A DNA stretch of 64,000 bases from Chlorocebus sabaeus (GCF_047675955.1 NC_132923.1:85843637-85907636); one strand, 5' to 3'; shown: positions 23,456-35,373, counted from the first letter of the stretch. Numbers and translations: made by a program. Notes: generated from the letters alone by a model not told the origin.

Positions 23456-25671
23456 TCCAGGGTCAGCCACTAGTATCCTAAACAACATTAAATCACTAGA
23501 TGAAATACATATGTGTAGTAGCATTAGTCTTCTCATGAATTACATTATAAGCAAGAAGTATTATTTAAGAAATTGGTTATCTTAACCGAAGAATCAAGGT
23601 TACCACTACCAGTAATAAGTCAAGTTGATAACACATAGCCCTGATATGATGTAACAAGGACATATCACCTCTGCGGTATTTTACCCCAAATGCATAAACT
23701 CAGTATAATTCTGAGAATACATTAGGCAATCCCAGATTGAGGGAGATTTTATAAAGTTCCTAACTCTTCAAAAGTGTCCACTGAGAAACTGTCACAGATT
23801 GGAAGAGGCTACTGAGACATGACAACTAAATGTAATGTATTATTGGACCATGGAACAAGAAAAGGACATTAGTGTAAAAATCCAAATAGAGCCTCTAGAA
23901 TTTAACTAGTAGTATTTAGCAGTGTTAATTTCCTAGTTTTGATAGATGTACCATGTTAAATAAGATGGTAACATTAGAGAAAAATGGGCTAAAAGCATAT
24001 AGGAACATGCTGTACTATCTTTGGAACTATTCTAAAATAATTTCAAATAAAAATTTAGTAAAATATAAATAGTATTTATTATTAAATTGGAAATAAGGAT
24101 GATATAAAAGTTTCTCTTAAAAGAACATGGAGATTCTAGAAAAACATCTGTATTTAACTTAGGCTGAGCTCCAGGAACTCCTACTGTGGGCCAACTATGA
24201 GAATAGATAAATTAAAATTACTTGTCTTTGCTCATGCATGGACCAAATTTCTTTACATTTCTTTCTTTTGGTTTATGACACTTAACTGAAATTGTTTCTC
24301 TTAAGGATGGAATTCTGGAGAAGTAAAAAATGATTTTTTTCTCCTAATTCAGTATTTATTTTTCTTCCCTTCTCTTATCTGTAGTAGATAATTACTCTGG
24401 ATGCTAGGTATCCAATCGGGAAGAGTTAGGTCATAGGGAAGAAACAGTGTCTTTGGGAACGGTATAAACTAAGCAGCATGGAAGGGAAATTGTACAGAGG
24501 CAACATGGTAACTGGAAAGAGCACTAATTTGACCTAGTCTTGAATCCTAGGTTTGTCACTTTGTAGCATGACTTTGAGCAAATTCTTAACTTGCCAGAGC
24601 AGCTTTATATTCTGTAAAGTAGTAGTTGTAAACATTAAATGAGATAAAGTTTGTAATGTATCTGTATATAGTAGACTCCCAATAAAAATTAATAAATTCA
24701 GAAGCATTTACTATCTGTTATGTTCACAAGAGTTTGCTATGTTTGCACTATGGCAAATATAAAAACACATGGCATAAAGTAGTTTATAATCTCAAACTTT
24801 CAACCTTTAGGGGAGATTAAACATACATATATGAAAACCATTAGAGAAAAAAATTACAGAATTTACTGGAGCACTAAGTTGTGTTGTAAAGATAGTAAAA
24901 GCAGTGATTAGAAAGGAGAAAGATCCTTATTTGCTTAAATTTTAGGAAAGGGGTGGTCCTGAGAAAAGCATTTAGGAATTGGTATACAGAGTAATAACTA
25001 ATATGTTTGGAGAGTTTTAAGGTTTATAAGGAATTTTCACCAGCATTTTATCACTCAACATTCAAAATCACAAGTTTTTTATTTTAGAGATAAAGAAATA
25101 AAACCAGAGAGCCTTTGTTAAAGAGCAGAGTTAGAACTCAAACCACAGTTATTGACTATTAAATGTATGTTAGTTTGATACCAATATTTTATATTTTCCA
25201 TGCATTTTCATAATTGCTTTCTCGTTTATCAGAGGAAATAGTCCTGTGAGAAGCTGAACTCAGAGAGATTAACTGACTCATCCAAGTTCCCTCAGCTAAT
25301 TATTTGGAAAAGCAGTACTAATATATACCTGAATGTCTAGTGTGTTCATCCCATTGTTCTACATACCACATTGTTTTAATTTCCAGATGGAGAGAAAGGA
25401 AAGAAAAAGGGAGCAACATGGGATTTGAATGGGTTCCGAGGTACACACGCATCATCACAGAGAAAAACTCTCAACTTTTTAGGACTGCATTAATCCTTGG
25501 CCATGTAACTAGAAACAATTCACCTGCCTTATACTGAGGGTGGCCTATATGAATGGAGCAACTGAATTGCCACATTTATATTATTGGTGCTGTGTTTTGC
25601 CTCATGATTCACATTTGTGCTGACTTTTGGAATTACTTTCTTTTTTAAAAAATATTTATTTATGTATTTAC
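23456..25671. other. Intergenic DNA with MIR remnants
   Basis: No gene seen. MIR-like pieces are at about 24495-24700 (plus orientation) and 25085-25330 (minus orientation). Confidence 0.5.
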
Positions 25672-25957
25672 TTTGCAACAGTTTCACTCTGTCACCAGAC
25701 TGGGGTGCAGTGGTGTGCTCTTGGTTCACACTGCAACCTCTGCCTCCCGGGTTCAGGTGATTCTCCTGCCTCAGCCTCCCAAGTAGCTGGGACTACAGGC
25801 GCACGTCACCATGCCTGACTAATTTTTGTATTATTTTTAGCAGAGATGGGATTTCACTATGTTGGCCAGGCTGGTCTCAACTCCTGACCTCAAGTGATCT
25901 GCCCGCCTTGGCCTCCCAAAGTGTTGAGATTACAGGCATGAGCCACTGCCCTGGCCA
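25672..25957 (-). repeat. Alu element
   Basis: Minus-strand Alu, from CAACAGTTTCACTCTGTCACC to CACTGCCCTGGCC. Confidence 0.92.
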
Positions 25958-26221
25958 TGGAATTATTTTCTTAGGGATGAAAATTAAGCAAGACATTTTG
26001 ATTCATGTGACTATGGAGGGTTCTATTATCTAGCTAATTCTGGTCTAAACACAGATCAATACTTAAGAGTTGTAGGCCAGCCTATTTTCATTTAAGAAAA
26101 CACACAGAATAAACTCAGATCATAATACAGTGCACTTTTTTATATTCAGTGAAACTGAACAATTAAGTCATATTTCTGATTTCACATGAATATATTCCCA
26201 GTTTATGGAGCCTAGGCCTTG

Positions 26222-26347
26222 CTGGGTGTAGTGGTATGGCTCACACCTGTAATCCCCACTCTCAGGAGGCTGAGGTGGGAGGATGGCTTGAGCACAGGAG
26301 TTGGAAGCCAGCCTGGGCAACATAGTGAGGCCCTGTCTCTAAAAAAG
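26222..26347 (+). repeat. Alu monomer fragment
   Basis: A single arm, GCTGGGTGTAGTGGTATGGC to CCCTGTCTCTAAAAAAG, about 125 bp. Confidence 0.8.
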
Positions 26348-26722
26348 TAAATAAATAATACGAGTTTAAAAAATTATTAAGGGAAGCCTAGGCCTTCATG
26401 CTATATGATGATTTCACTAGTTTTTATTTTAGCTCTATAGGATAAAATCACCAATTTTATTTCACATTTTCAAGCGTTTACATACTTTCCAAAGTAAGTA
26501 AATGCCCCATGACAATCCAAAAGCTGATATTTTCCCAAGTCAAGGACGAACAACTTCCACTGTCACACTCACTTTAACCTGGATGACAATTACAAACTGT
26601 CACACTTCATTGAACATAGTCTTTGACTGTTTTAGTTACAGAGGCTGTCAATTTCTGACCGTGGGTTGAAACTTTAAATAATTGGTGAATATTCCAAATT
26701 AGTTTCTTATAAAAATAAGTAG

Positions 26723-27043
26723 GCTGGGCACTGTGGCTCATGCCTGTAATCCCAGCACTTTGGGAGGTCGAGGAGGATCACGAGGACAGGAGTTCGAGAC
26801 CTGCCTGGCCAACATAGTGAAAAATACATAATTGCTCTAAAATACGTCTCTACTAAAAATACAAAAAAAAAAAAAAAAACTTAGCCGGGCGTGGTGGCGG
26901 GCGCCTGTAATCCCAGCTACTCCAGAGGCTGAGGCAGGAGAATCGCTTGAACCCAGAAGGTGGAGGTTGCAGTGAGCCGAGATCGCGCCACTGCACTCCA
27001 GCCTGGGTGACAGTGCGAGACTCCGCCTCTAACTAACTAACTA
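26723..27043 (+). repeat. Alu element
   Basis: Complete Alu with a short internal insertion (AAATACATAATTGCTCTAAA) near the middle and an ACTA-repeat tail. Confidence 0.92.
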
Positions 27044-27479
27044 TGTTCAAAGCTGGATTCAAGTTTTACCCCATTTGTAAGATGTCTCAGCTTAAAAAAA
27101 TATATATATATAACTGCAGCAATAGAAAGGTTTTCCCTTTTTTCCCCCTTTGGAGGAACCCTATTAACTGAAGGTGGTTATTTCTCATAACTACCTTATC
27201 AATTAAAAAAAATTGCTCCTCCTCTTCTCTGGGACGAGATTTTTACCTTTCTCAGCTTCCTCGTCTCTCCCATGTCTACCATGGCAGTCTGGTTACTTCT
27301 GGGTTATGGAGTCTGAGGATGCAGACGTCAGGGAGCTTGGGCCTGGGTGTGACAGTGTGGATTCGGTTTTGACAGGTTGAGCGTGAGAGACTATATGAAG
27401 TTGTATTTTGGTGAAACATCGTAGAGAAAACGTATATTTCCGAAATACTGTTTGTTAGACGAGTTGTAAGCGTGTGTTC
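27044..27479. other. Distal FAF1 upstream region
   Basis: No gene or named repeat. Base composition moves from AT-rich to G/T-rich toward the promoter. Confidence 0.5.
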
Positions 27480-27518
27480 AGTTGGTTTGTGGGGCTGGTG
27501 TGTATTTATGAGACTAAC

Positions 27519-27524
27519 CACGTG
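27519..27524. promoter_or_regulatory. CACGTG E-box 1 in the FAF1 promoter
   Basis: Palindromic CACGTG within AACCACGTGAGG, about 715 nt upstream of the FAF1 ATG, at the edge of the CpG island. Confidence 0.4.
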
Positions 27525-27708
27525 AGGTGCACAATCTGGTCCCCGCCTCAGCTAGGGGGAGGCGCTATCCCGAGGCCTTTGCTAAATCCAAACTGGAATA
27601 ACCTGTTGCGAGACTTGAAGCTTCCGCAGCTGCAGGTTGCAGTCTCTGCAGCCAGCGCAGAGATCCTGGCCCGGTAGTCGCGCGCCCAGCGCTTGACAGG
27701 AGGGTGGT

Positions 27709-27714
27709 CACGTG
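27709..27714. promoter_or_regulatory. CACGTG E-box 2 in the FAF1 promoter
   Basis: Second palindrome, in GGTCACGTGGAA, 190 bp after the first. TCACGTGG matches the preferred USF/MYC-MAX core; binding is inferred only. Confidence 0.45.
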
Positions 27715-27849
27715 GAAGCCGCAAAGCGGCGCTTTGCGACCTCGATGACAGGCAAAATGTGCGACAGCCGTGGCGCTGGCCAACCAGGGGCGGAGGCGGC
27801 GGCCAGGGAGGAAGCGGAGGAGGCGGAGGCGGCCGCGGCGTTCGCCCGC

Positions 27850-28238
27850 CCGCTCGCTAGCTCGCTCGGTTTCCCCGCCCCCGCCGGGCTTAACGCCGCT
27901 GAAGGTAGCCGGCTGCGCGCTGTCGCAACCTGCCCTCATCCTGGCCCGCGACTGTAAGACCGGACCCACATCCAGACCAGTCTCCCTGTCCCGGCTGCTG
28001 CGACGCGGGCTCCGCAGGTTGCAGGCGGGCGGCCGGGGCGCCTGAAGGTTACCGAGTGCATGAGCGCCTAGCGCCTCCCGCGCTGCCCCGCCCGCTGGCC
28101 CGCCGGCCAGCCCGCCGGCTCGCCCGCCAGCCCCTCGGCGCCCGGCGGCGGCGGCGGCGGCGGCGACGGTCGCAGGAGGTACCGTCTCCCTCCCAGGTGC
28201 GCGCTTCGCTCCCGGAGCCGTGGAACTCGGCGGCCGCC
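27850..28238 (+). other. FAF1: FAF1 5' untranslated region (approximate start)
   Basis: GC-rich leader upstream of the FAF1 start; the transcription start is not determined and 27850 is an estimate. It contains a minimal upstream frame, ATG AGC GCC TAG, at 28060-28071. The FAF1 frame itself stays open back to a TAG at 27906-27908 without an in-frame ATG. Seven CGG units lie at 28143-28163. Confidence 0.6.
28143..28163 (+). repeat. (CGG)7 repeat in the FAF1 5'UTR
   Basis: Seven uninterrupted CGG units followed by CGACGG, about 75 nt before the start codon. Short CGG runs are common in CpG-island leaders. Confidence 0.9.
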
Positions 28239-28283
28239 ATGGCGTCCAACATGGACCGGGAGATGATCCTGGCGGATTTTCAG
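28239..28283 (+). CDS. FAF1: FAF1 coding exon 1 (residues 1-15)
   Basis: FAF1 (Fas-associated factor 1) is a roughly 650-residue ubiquitin-pathway adaptor with an N-terminal UBA domain and a C-terminal UBX domain that binds the p97/VCP ATPase; it also modulates Fas and NF-kB signalling. This exon starts in a near-perfect Kozak context (GCCGCCATGGCG) and encodes MASNMDREMILADFQ, the start of the UBA region. It ends CAG|GTGAAGT at 28283/28284, phase 0. The rest of the gene lies beyond the window: I could not find the next coding exon in the 35.7 kb that follows, which fits the very long first intron known in human. The divergent position next to CDKN2C matches the human locus. Confidence 0.97.
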
Positions 28284-29340
28284 GTGAAGTATCTGGCCCT
28301 TTTCCCCTCCCACTTCCAACCTCGTGGGTTTCCGGTGCCACAAGGGAGTCTTCTTCCCAGCGTTTGAACGCTGCAGTGGTGTGTGGTTTAGGCTTTTATA
28401 CGGTGCGTGGCGTGTGTGTGTATGTGGCGAGCTATGGAAAAGCGTATAATTTATATGCTATCATGAGTGTGTAGAATGTGTTAAGTACGGGGTTGAATGG
28501 GGTTGGAGGTATTAATGACTTTTGGGTTACTATGTGTGTGGAATGTGTAGTGTTTCCTGTATGGTAGGGGAACGTGTAGAATTTTTATTTTAATTGGTGT
28601 GGGACCATTAAGCATGGGATGTTTTGGGTTCTATGGGGAGAGATGTATGGAGTGTGAGCGTGGAGCGTGTGGTGTTATGGGCGTGGTGTATTTATATTGT
28701 ATTAAGGGAAGAGTAAAAAAGCAGGATGAGATGGGGAGGGTAATAGCAGTGGGGTACTGAGGTTCTTTTCAAAGAGGAGTAAACATTTGAGACTTTGCCT
28801 AATGGAATCTTTGAAGGATAAGAAGATAACGAGGAGACAGATAAGACTGTATATTCCAGAGTATCTCTGCAATGAATTCACAAGCTTAATAAATTACCTC
28901 TTCATATTTGTGGATTCCCCTCTTCTACAGACTTGAATTGCTTGGTTGGTGTCCTTTCTCCAGGAATACTTTAAAGGATAAGTAAAGGCTGTTCTCTTAA
29001 TAAACCCAGCTGTAGTGCCACTGACATGTAAGTATCTTAGGGAGGCCCTTTGAAAGTATGCATTGTGAAAGACTTGGAGCTAGAACTAATGTCCTGTGAG
29101 CGCTACCTTTGCCTTTTGATGTTTGGTGAAGAAATTATTTTAGTGAGATATTTTTAGCCATTTTGGCATCAACTTAGAAGCTACTGTCAAAGTATAGGCA
29201 GACTTTTCCCTCCTTAACACTCATCATTGCACAGGGTCTAACACTAGCATAGTAGGAAGTATTTTTCCTTACTGAAATTTTGTTGGGCTGTTCTCTCTCT
29301 CTGTTGTATTAAGTTCCTTATTTTTTTAAAATTAATTAAT

Positions 29341-29629
29341 TTTTTTTTGAGACGGAGTCTCGCTCTGTCGCCCAGGCTGGAGTGCAGTGGCGTGATCTCT
29401 GCTCACTGCAAGCTCCGTCTCCCGGGTTCACACCATTCTCCTGCCTCAGCCTCATGAGTAGCTGGGACTACAGGCGTCTGCCACCGCACCCGGCTAATTT
29501 TTTGTAATTTTAGTAGAGACAGGGTTTCACCCTGTTAGCCAGGATGGTCTCGATCTCCTGACCCGTGATCTACCCGCCTCAGCCTCCCAAACTGCTGGGA
29601 TTACAGGCGTGAGCCACTGCGCCCGGCCC
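29341..29629 (-). repeat. Alu element
   Basis: Complete minus-strand Alu, AluY/S-like, from GAGACGGAGTCTCGCTCTGTC to CTGCGCCCGGCCC. Confidence 0.93.
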
Positions 29630-29874
29630 TTGTTTTTACAAATTAACGTTCAGATAACCATTTTCAGAGTTTGCTGTTTTGGTTACCCAGTGGAATCTGA
29701 TATACAGGTATTAGGAATATGCATATATCTACACTTTGATTAAACCATAACCTCTAAACTAATAAAGGAGGGTCCTTAAAAGTTGACCGTAAGATTTTGA
29801 TGTTTTGTAGGTTTAGGATTAGCCTCAGGCTTTTTGTCTGCCTAAATTAAAAAAAAATTTTCAATTAATTAGAT

Positions 29875-29997
29875 TTTTTTAGAGATGGGCCTCGCCATTT
29901 TGCCCAGGCTGGTCTTGAACTCCTGGGCTCAAGTGACCTACCCACCTCAGCCTCTGAAAGTGCTGGGATTACAGGTGTAAGCTGCCACACCCAGCCC
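29875..29997 (-). repeat. Alu fragment (one arm)
   Basis: Minus-strand single arm from TTAGAGATGGGCCTCGCC to CCACACCCAGCCC. Confidence 0.8.
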
Positions 29998-30717
29998 TGC
30001 CTAAGTTTTTCATCACTGTCTTTTTGTTTTGTTTTTGTTCTCCAGTTCTATCTTTTATCTAATGTGGAATGCACTGTTTGAAAAAGGACTCTATATTTCT
30101 AGGTGTAGTTTTACTGTGTTACAAAATTGTCTTCTGATTTCCCTTTATAAGGTAATTATAACTTTGTTTTGATTTTGCCTTTTTATCTCTAATAACTTGC
30201 ATCTGCTTTCTATTTTTTGTGTGTGACAATTATTATGCTTAACTGTTAACCTTATATTGGCTAAAGGACAGGAAATTCAGGCTTCTTGTACTCAGGCAAA
30301 GCAAGATTTTCCAGGGATTTTGGTTTGGAAATGAAAATGATAATTTCGATCACATTAATAAGATGGGGATAAGTTTTTCTCTTCAGACCAATGGTAATGC
30401 TATACACAATTGTTTAAAAGTGGGGAAAATGGAATAGCATCTGCAGTGAACAATTGTTTGCCTAATAATTTTATGTTGTCAAATAGGTAAAACAATGTTA
30501 TTGATAGAAGAAAAAATTATTTGGAAAACTACACACATTAAACACATTAGCCATTTGTGTGTTTAGGAACCTGGAGTCCTCTTACAAATGATGGTCTTAG
30601 TAAAAAATGATTTTTTTTCCTGTTTTTCATATTATTTAAATTTTTATAGGATTAACTTAAAAGTAAACATTTATTCAGTTATAAGAAAACCAGGTAATTT
30701 ATTTATTTACTTATTTT

Positions 30718-31007
30718 TTCTGAGACGGAGTTTCACTCTTGTTGCCCAGGCTGGAGTGCAATGGTGCGATGTCGGCTCACTGCAACCTTCGCCTCGCAGG
30801 TTCAAGTGATTCTCCTGCCTCAGCCTCCTGAGTAGCTGGGATTACAGGCATGCACCACCATGCTCAACTAATTTTGTATTTTTAGTAGAGACGGGGTTTC
30901 TCCATGTTGGTCAGGGTGGTCTCAAACTCCTGACCTCAGGTGATCCACCTGCCTAGGCCTCCCAAAGTGCTGGGATTACAGGCATGAGCCACCACGCCTG
31001 GCCTCAA
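30718..31007 (-). repeat. Alu element
   Basis: Complete minus-strand Alu from TTCTGAGACGGAGTTTCAC to CACGCCTGGCC. Confidence 0.93.
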
Positions 31008-31499
31008 GTAATTTATTTTAAGGATTGCAGCTTAAGACTTGGCATATGGACACTTGGATGACACTGGTTTCTTCTGTAACTGGGCAAATCAATTTCCTCA
31101 CCAAAAGTGAATATGGTAAAATTACATGTTTATATCATATGATTGTGAGACTCAGTAATAGTTTGAGAGCTCAGTATTGTCTTTGTAGAAAAGACATAAT
31201 TTCTAAATTTGATTAGAATTCAAAAATGAATCACATTTTGATCATTGCTAGATACTGTGTCTAAATGTGGAAAAACCTTTGAAAAGGATTTTTGTTTTTT
31301 TTCTTTGACTATTTCAAGTCAATAGAGAAAAGAATTCTGTTGAAATCAGTGAAGTGGTGATAAGTAGTGGGTGGAATATTACAGCTCAGACTTAATAGGA
31401 TAGATTTGGAATATTATAGATGGGTGAATTTATTACAAAGCAAATATTACTCCAAATTGTCCTCTAAGAAAATCCTCCCCCAATCTGTTAATGAAAAAA

Positions 31500-32160
31500 A
31501 AAAATTGTGGTACAATCTTTATAAAATTTACCATTTTAGCCATTTTAAAGTCTACAGTTCACTGGCATTAAGTACATTTATTTTGCTTTGCTACTATCAC
31601 CACCATCCATCTCCAGAAAGCTTTTCATCTTGCAAATCTGTTACCATACTTATTTAACAATAAGTCCTTGTATCCCTCTCTCCTCAGCCCCTGGCAACCA
31701 CCATCCTACTTTCTATCTCTGAATTCGACTATTCTATTAATAGGTACCTCATATAAGTGGAACATACAGTATTTGCCCTTTTTCGTGACTGGCTTATTTC
31801 ACTTAGCATAATGTGCCCAAGATTCATACATGTTAGCATGCGTCAGGATTTTATTTCTTTTAAAGGCTAAATAATGTTCCATTGTGTGTATATACCATAT
31901 TTTGCTTATTCTGTCACCTTCCATGGACATTTAGGTTGTTTCTACCTTGTAGTTTTGTGAATCATACTGCTATAAACATTGGTATACAGATTGATGTTCC
32001 AGCTTCTGCTTTCAGTTCTTTTGCATATATACCCAGAAGTTAAATTGCTGGATCACATAGTCATTCTATTTTTAATTTTTTGAGGAACTGTCATAATGTT
32101 TTCTATAGTGACTTCACCACCAAAATTTTGAATGGAGAGAATGTCAGCATCCTAGTTAAT
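31500..32160 (-). repeat. L1 fragment (minus)
   Basis: Reverse complement of an old L1 3' portion, recognised by CACCACCATCCATCTCCAG, CCCCTGGCAACCACCATCC and TATATACCCAGAAGTTAAATTG. No open frame. Confidence 0.75.
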
Positions 32161-32187
32161 AAATTATTTTAAAAATAAGATTTAGAG

Positions 32188-32435
32188 CTGGGCACGGTGG
32201 CTCACGCCTGTAATCCCAGCACTTTGGGAGGCCGAGGTGGGCGGATCATGAGGTCAGGAGATCAAGACCATCCTGGCTAACATGATGAAATCCCGTCTCT
32301 ACTAAAAATACAAAAAATTAGCCGGGCATGGTGGCAGGAAATGGTGTGAACCCGGGAGGCAGAGCTTGCAGTGACCCTAGACCATACCACTGCACTCCAG
32401 CCTGGGTGACAAAGCAAGACTCCATCTCAAAGAAG

Positions 32436-32463
<28 letters not shown>
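32188..32463 (+). repeat. Alu with internal deletion
   Basis: Plus-strand Alu that jumps from GCCGGGCATGGTGGCAGG directly to AATGGTGTGAACCCGGG, losing about 45 bp of the right arm; long A-tail. Confidence 0.9.
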
Positions 32464-32467
<4 letters not shown>

Positions 32468-32950
32468 AGCAAATGAATTTAGAATTTGGAATATTCGACC
32501 AAAAATCAGTTTTACATGTGCATAGTGTTAACATTGTATGTTACTGATAAAGGAATGACTAGAGTAGTACACCCACAGTTCTTGCTGGCTAGAGCCAGAA
32601 GGGGGTGTAAAGGAATTTCCTGGGTTTAAAAAAGCAGGCAGCGTTGATGAATCATGACTTTCCGCCTTACCCCCCTTACTTGTTTTGTAACAAAGAGATG
32701 CATTCAGGTGAAAGTTTCAAGTCTTTTAGTAACTATAGAATAACTGTTCTTTTTGTAATTGTAGATTTCTTTAACTTTTTTTTAGGTTGAAGTAGAGAAT
32801 ATGGATCATTTGGTCTCAAACAAACTTTTGAGACCCTATTTGGTTTGCTTACATATGTGAAAATAGTTATTCAAATAATTGCGATTGCTATCAAATAATT
32901 TCAATAATATCAGTTACTTCTTTTGGTCTAGAGTCTTCTCCTCCTTAATC

Positions 32951-33118
32951 CCTTTTTTTTGGTGAGACAGGGTCTCACTCTGTCACCCAGGCTGGAGTGC
33001 AATGGAGTGATCACTGCGGGTTTGAACTTCTGGGCTCAAGTGATCCTCTCACCTCATCTTCCTGAGTAGGTGGGACTACAGATGTGTGCCACCAAGCCTG
33101 GCTAATTAAAAACAAATG
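32951..33118 (-). repeat. Outer Alu, first part (split)
   Basis: Minus-strand Alu interrupted by a plus-strand Alu; it resumes at about 33428-33552 (to CACACTTGGCCT). Confidence 0.85.
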
Positions 33119-33123
33119 TTTAA

Positions 33124-33408
33124 GCCAGGCATGGTGGCTCACACCTGTAATTTCAGCACCTTGGGAGGCCGAGGCAGGCGGATCACTTGAGGTCAGGAGT
33201 TCAAGACCAGCCTGACCAAGATGGTGAAACCTCGTCTCTTCTAAAAACACACGCAAAAATTAGCTGGGCATGGTGGCTGGTGCCTGTAATCCCAGCTATG
33301 GGAATTTGAGGCAGGAGAATCACTTGAACCTGGGAGGTGGAGGTTTCAGTGAGCCAAGATCATTTCACCTCACTCCAGCCTGGGTGACAGAGTAAGACTC
33401 TGTCTCAA
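33124..33408 (+). repeat. Inner Alu nested in an older Alu
   Basis: Plus-strand Alu from AAGCCAGGCATGGTGGC to CTGTCTCAAAAAAA, inserted in the antisense Alu around it. Confidence 0.9.
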
Positions 33409-33718
33409 AAAAATTTTTTTTTTTTTTTTTAAATTTTTAGAAACAGGGTCTTTTTATGTTGCCCAAGCTGGTCTTGAACTGGCCTTGAGTGATCCTTCTG
33501 CCTCGGCTTCCAGAGTGCTGAAAGTATAAGCATGAGCCACCACACTTGGCCTGGTGTTACCTGTTTTTGTGTTTATGTTTCTCTGTTGCTGTTAATACAG
33601 AGGCAGACATCATAGCTGTACTCAAGTGAAGAAAGAAAAAGAACAACTCTCACTAGTAGTAACATTTGTTTTAGACTTTCTGAGAAGCCCTATCTGCCTT
33701 GCTGAAAAAGTATTCTTG

Positions 33719-34020
33719 GCCAGGCATGGTGGCTCACGCCTGTAATCCCAGCACTTTGGGAGGCAGAGGTGAGTGGATCATGAGGTCAGGAGATCGAGAC
33801 CATCCTGGCTAACAGGGTGAAACCCCGTCTCTGCTAAAAAACAAAAAATTAGCCAGGCATGGTGGCAGGCGCCTGTAGTTCCAGCTACTCGGTAGGCTGA
33901 GGCAGGAGAATGGCGTGAACCCGGGAGGCGGAGCTTGTGGTGAGCCTAGATCACGCCACTGCACTCCAGCCTGGGTGACAGAGTGAGACTCCATCTCAAA
34001 AAAAAAAAAAAAAAAAAAAA
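33719..34020 (+). repeat. Alu element (AluY-like)
   Basis: Complete, with GGTCAGGAGATCGAGACCATCC and GGCGTGAACCCGGGAGGCGGAG, features of AluY. Confidence 0.92.
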
Positions 34021-34220
34021 GTATTCTTTCTGGATTTAGTTCCATTGATCATAGATTAAGAGTCCCTTTATTTCTTCTCTAATTTGGCATTGATTTGATG
34101 TTATTTTCAGTTATGTTTTCTGTACCACACAAATGTGCTTTTGTTTCTCACCTCTAGTCTTTCCAGCTAATAATACTTTTTGCTGCCTAAATTGCTTTAT
34201 GAATTTTCTTTTCTCTTTTT

Positions 34221-34528
34221 TTTGAGACGGAGTTTCGCTTTTGTTTCCCAGGCTGGAGTGTAGTGGCGCGATCTTGGCTCACTGCAACCTCCCCCTCTTG
34301 GGTTCAAGCGATTCTCCTCCCTCAGCCTCCCAAGTAGCTGGGATTACTGGTGAGAGCTGGGATTACTGGGATTACTGGCGAGATATGGCCAGCTAATTTT
34401 TGTACTTTTAGTAGAGATGGGGTTTCGCCATCTTGGCCAGGCTGATCCCAAACTCCTCACCTCAGTTGATCCACCCACCTTGGCTTCCCAAAGTGCTGGG
34501 ATTACAGGCGTGAACCTCCATGTCTGGC
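34221..34528 (-). repeat. Alu with internal tandem repeat
   Basis: Minus-strand Alu in which GGGATTACTGG is repeated three times at about 34340-34378, where the family has it once. Confidence 0.92.
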
Positions 34529-35004
34529 CAAATTTTCTTGGATTGGGTTATCACCATGGGTCTTTGAAACTTTTCTTTGCATATGAGCTTCTCTTTGAAG
34601 TATGGACTTTTCTGTTGCATACTGGTAAGTCACTTATGTTGAGTGACACATAAGTAGTTTCTGTCCCTTTATAACATTTTCTCTTTCTAAATGAAGTTGT
34701 GAATCTCACTTCTTTCTTTTTTAGTTTGACACAGAGAAATATCATCTACAAAAGACAATACCAGACTGTGTGAGCAGAAATGGCATTGATCCAAACAGAT
34801 ATCTTTTGTGATGTTGCGGATTAGGGACCAAACTAAGTATCCATGGAACATCATATTTCATTCCTGGGAGCAAGTAATCTTGTTACCTGTCCTTTCTTTC
34901 CTTTCTCCTCTGCCCTGTTTATTTATTAGAGAGACAAATCATGTTGTTTTAGTATTTGGGTTGTAGGTCATTGGGAAAATAAGGTTTTCGCATGGAGAAT
35001 AAAG

Positions 35005-35205
35005 TTTAATGGTTAGTGGTTAAGGACATGGACTTTGGATTCAGACCACTTGTATTTAAATCACAGCCCTACCACTGACTCTTCAGGTGATCTTTGACAA
35101 ATCACTTCGCACCCCTCTGCCTCAGTTTCCCCATATGAAAAATAAGTTAGCATATGTAAAGTGATTAGAAAAGGTGTCTGACATAGAAAGTGTTCAATAA
35201 ATTTT
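35005..35205 (+). repeat. MIR element
   Basis: Reads in MIR sense: GGTTAAGGACATGGACTTTGGATTC, CACAGCCCTACCACTGACT, CCTCTGCCTCAGTTTCCCC, AGTGTTCAATAAATTTTAC. Confidence 0.75.
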
Positions 35206-35373
35206 ACTTTTTTTTTTTTTTTTTTTTTGACAGTTTTAAGGTATGTACTTGTTCTCTATAGGGAACTTCAGAGATCATCTGTTTGAAGCTTATCAGTTTT
35301 CCCTTTGTGGAAATTGAGACCCAGAAAAGAGAAGTGACTTGTACAAGGTCATAGGTTGGTTTGAAACAATGTT

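Larger units (their letters stand above)
27480..28380 (+). promoter_or_regulatory. FAF1 CpG-island promoter
   Basis: CpG density rises from about 27540 and ends just past exon 1. No TATA box is apparent. It contains GGGGCGG-type GC boxes (around 27787) and two CACGTG palindromes (27519-27524 and 27709-27714), typical of a broadly expressed, TATA-less promoter. Confidence 0.85.

Noticed and set aside
27565..28341. 258-codon minus-strand frame opposite the FAF1 promoter
   Set aside because: It lies wholly in the CpG island antisense to the FAF1 leader and exon 1, has low-complexity composition, and open frames occur in the other frames too.
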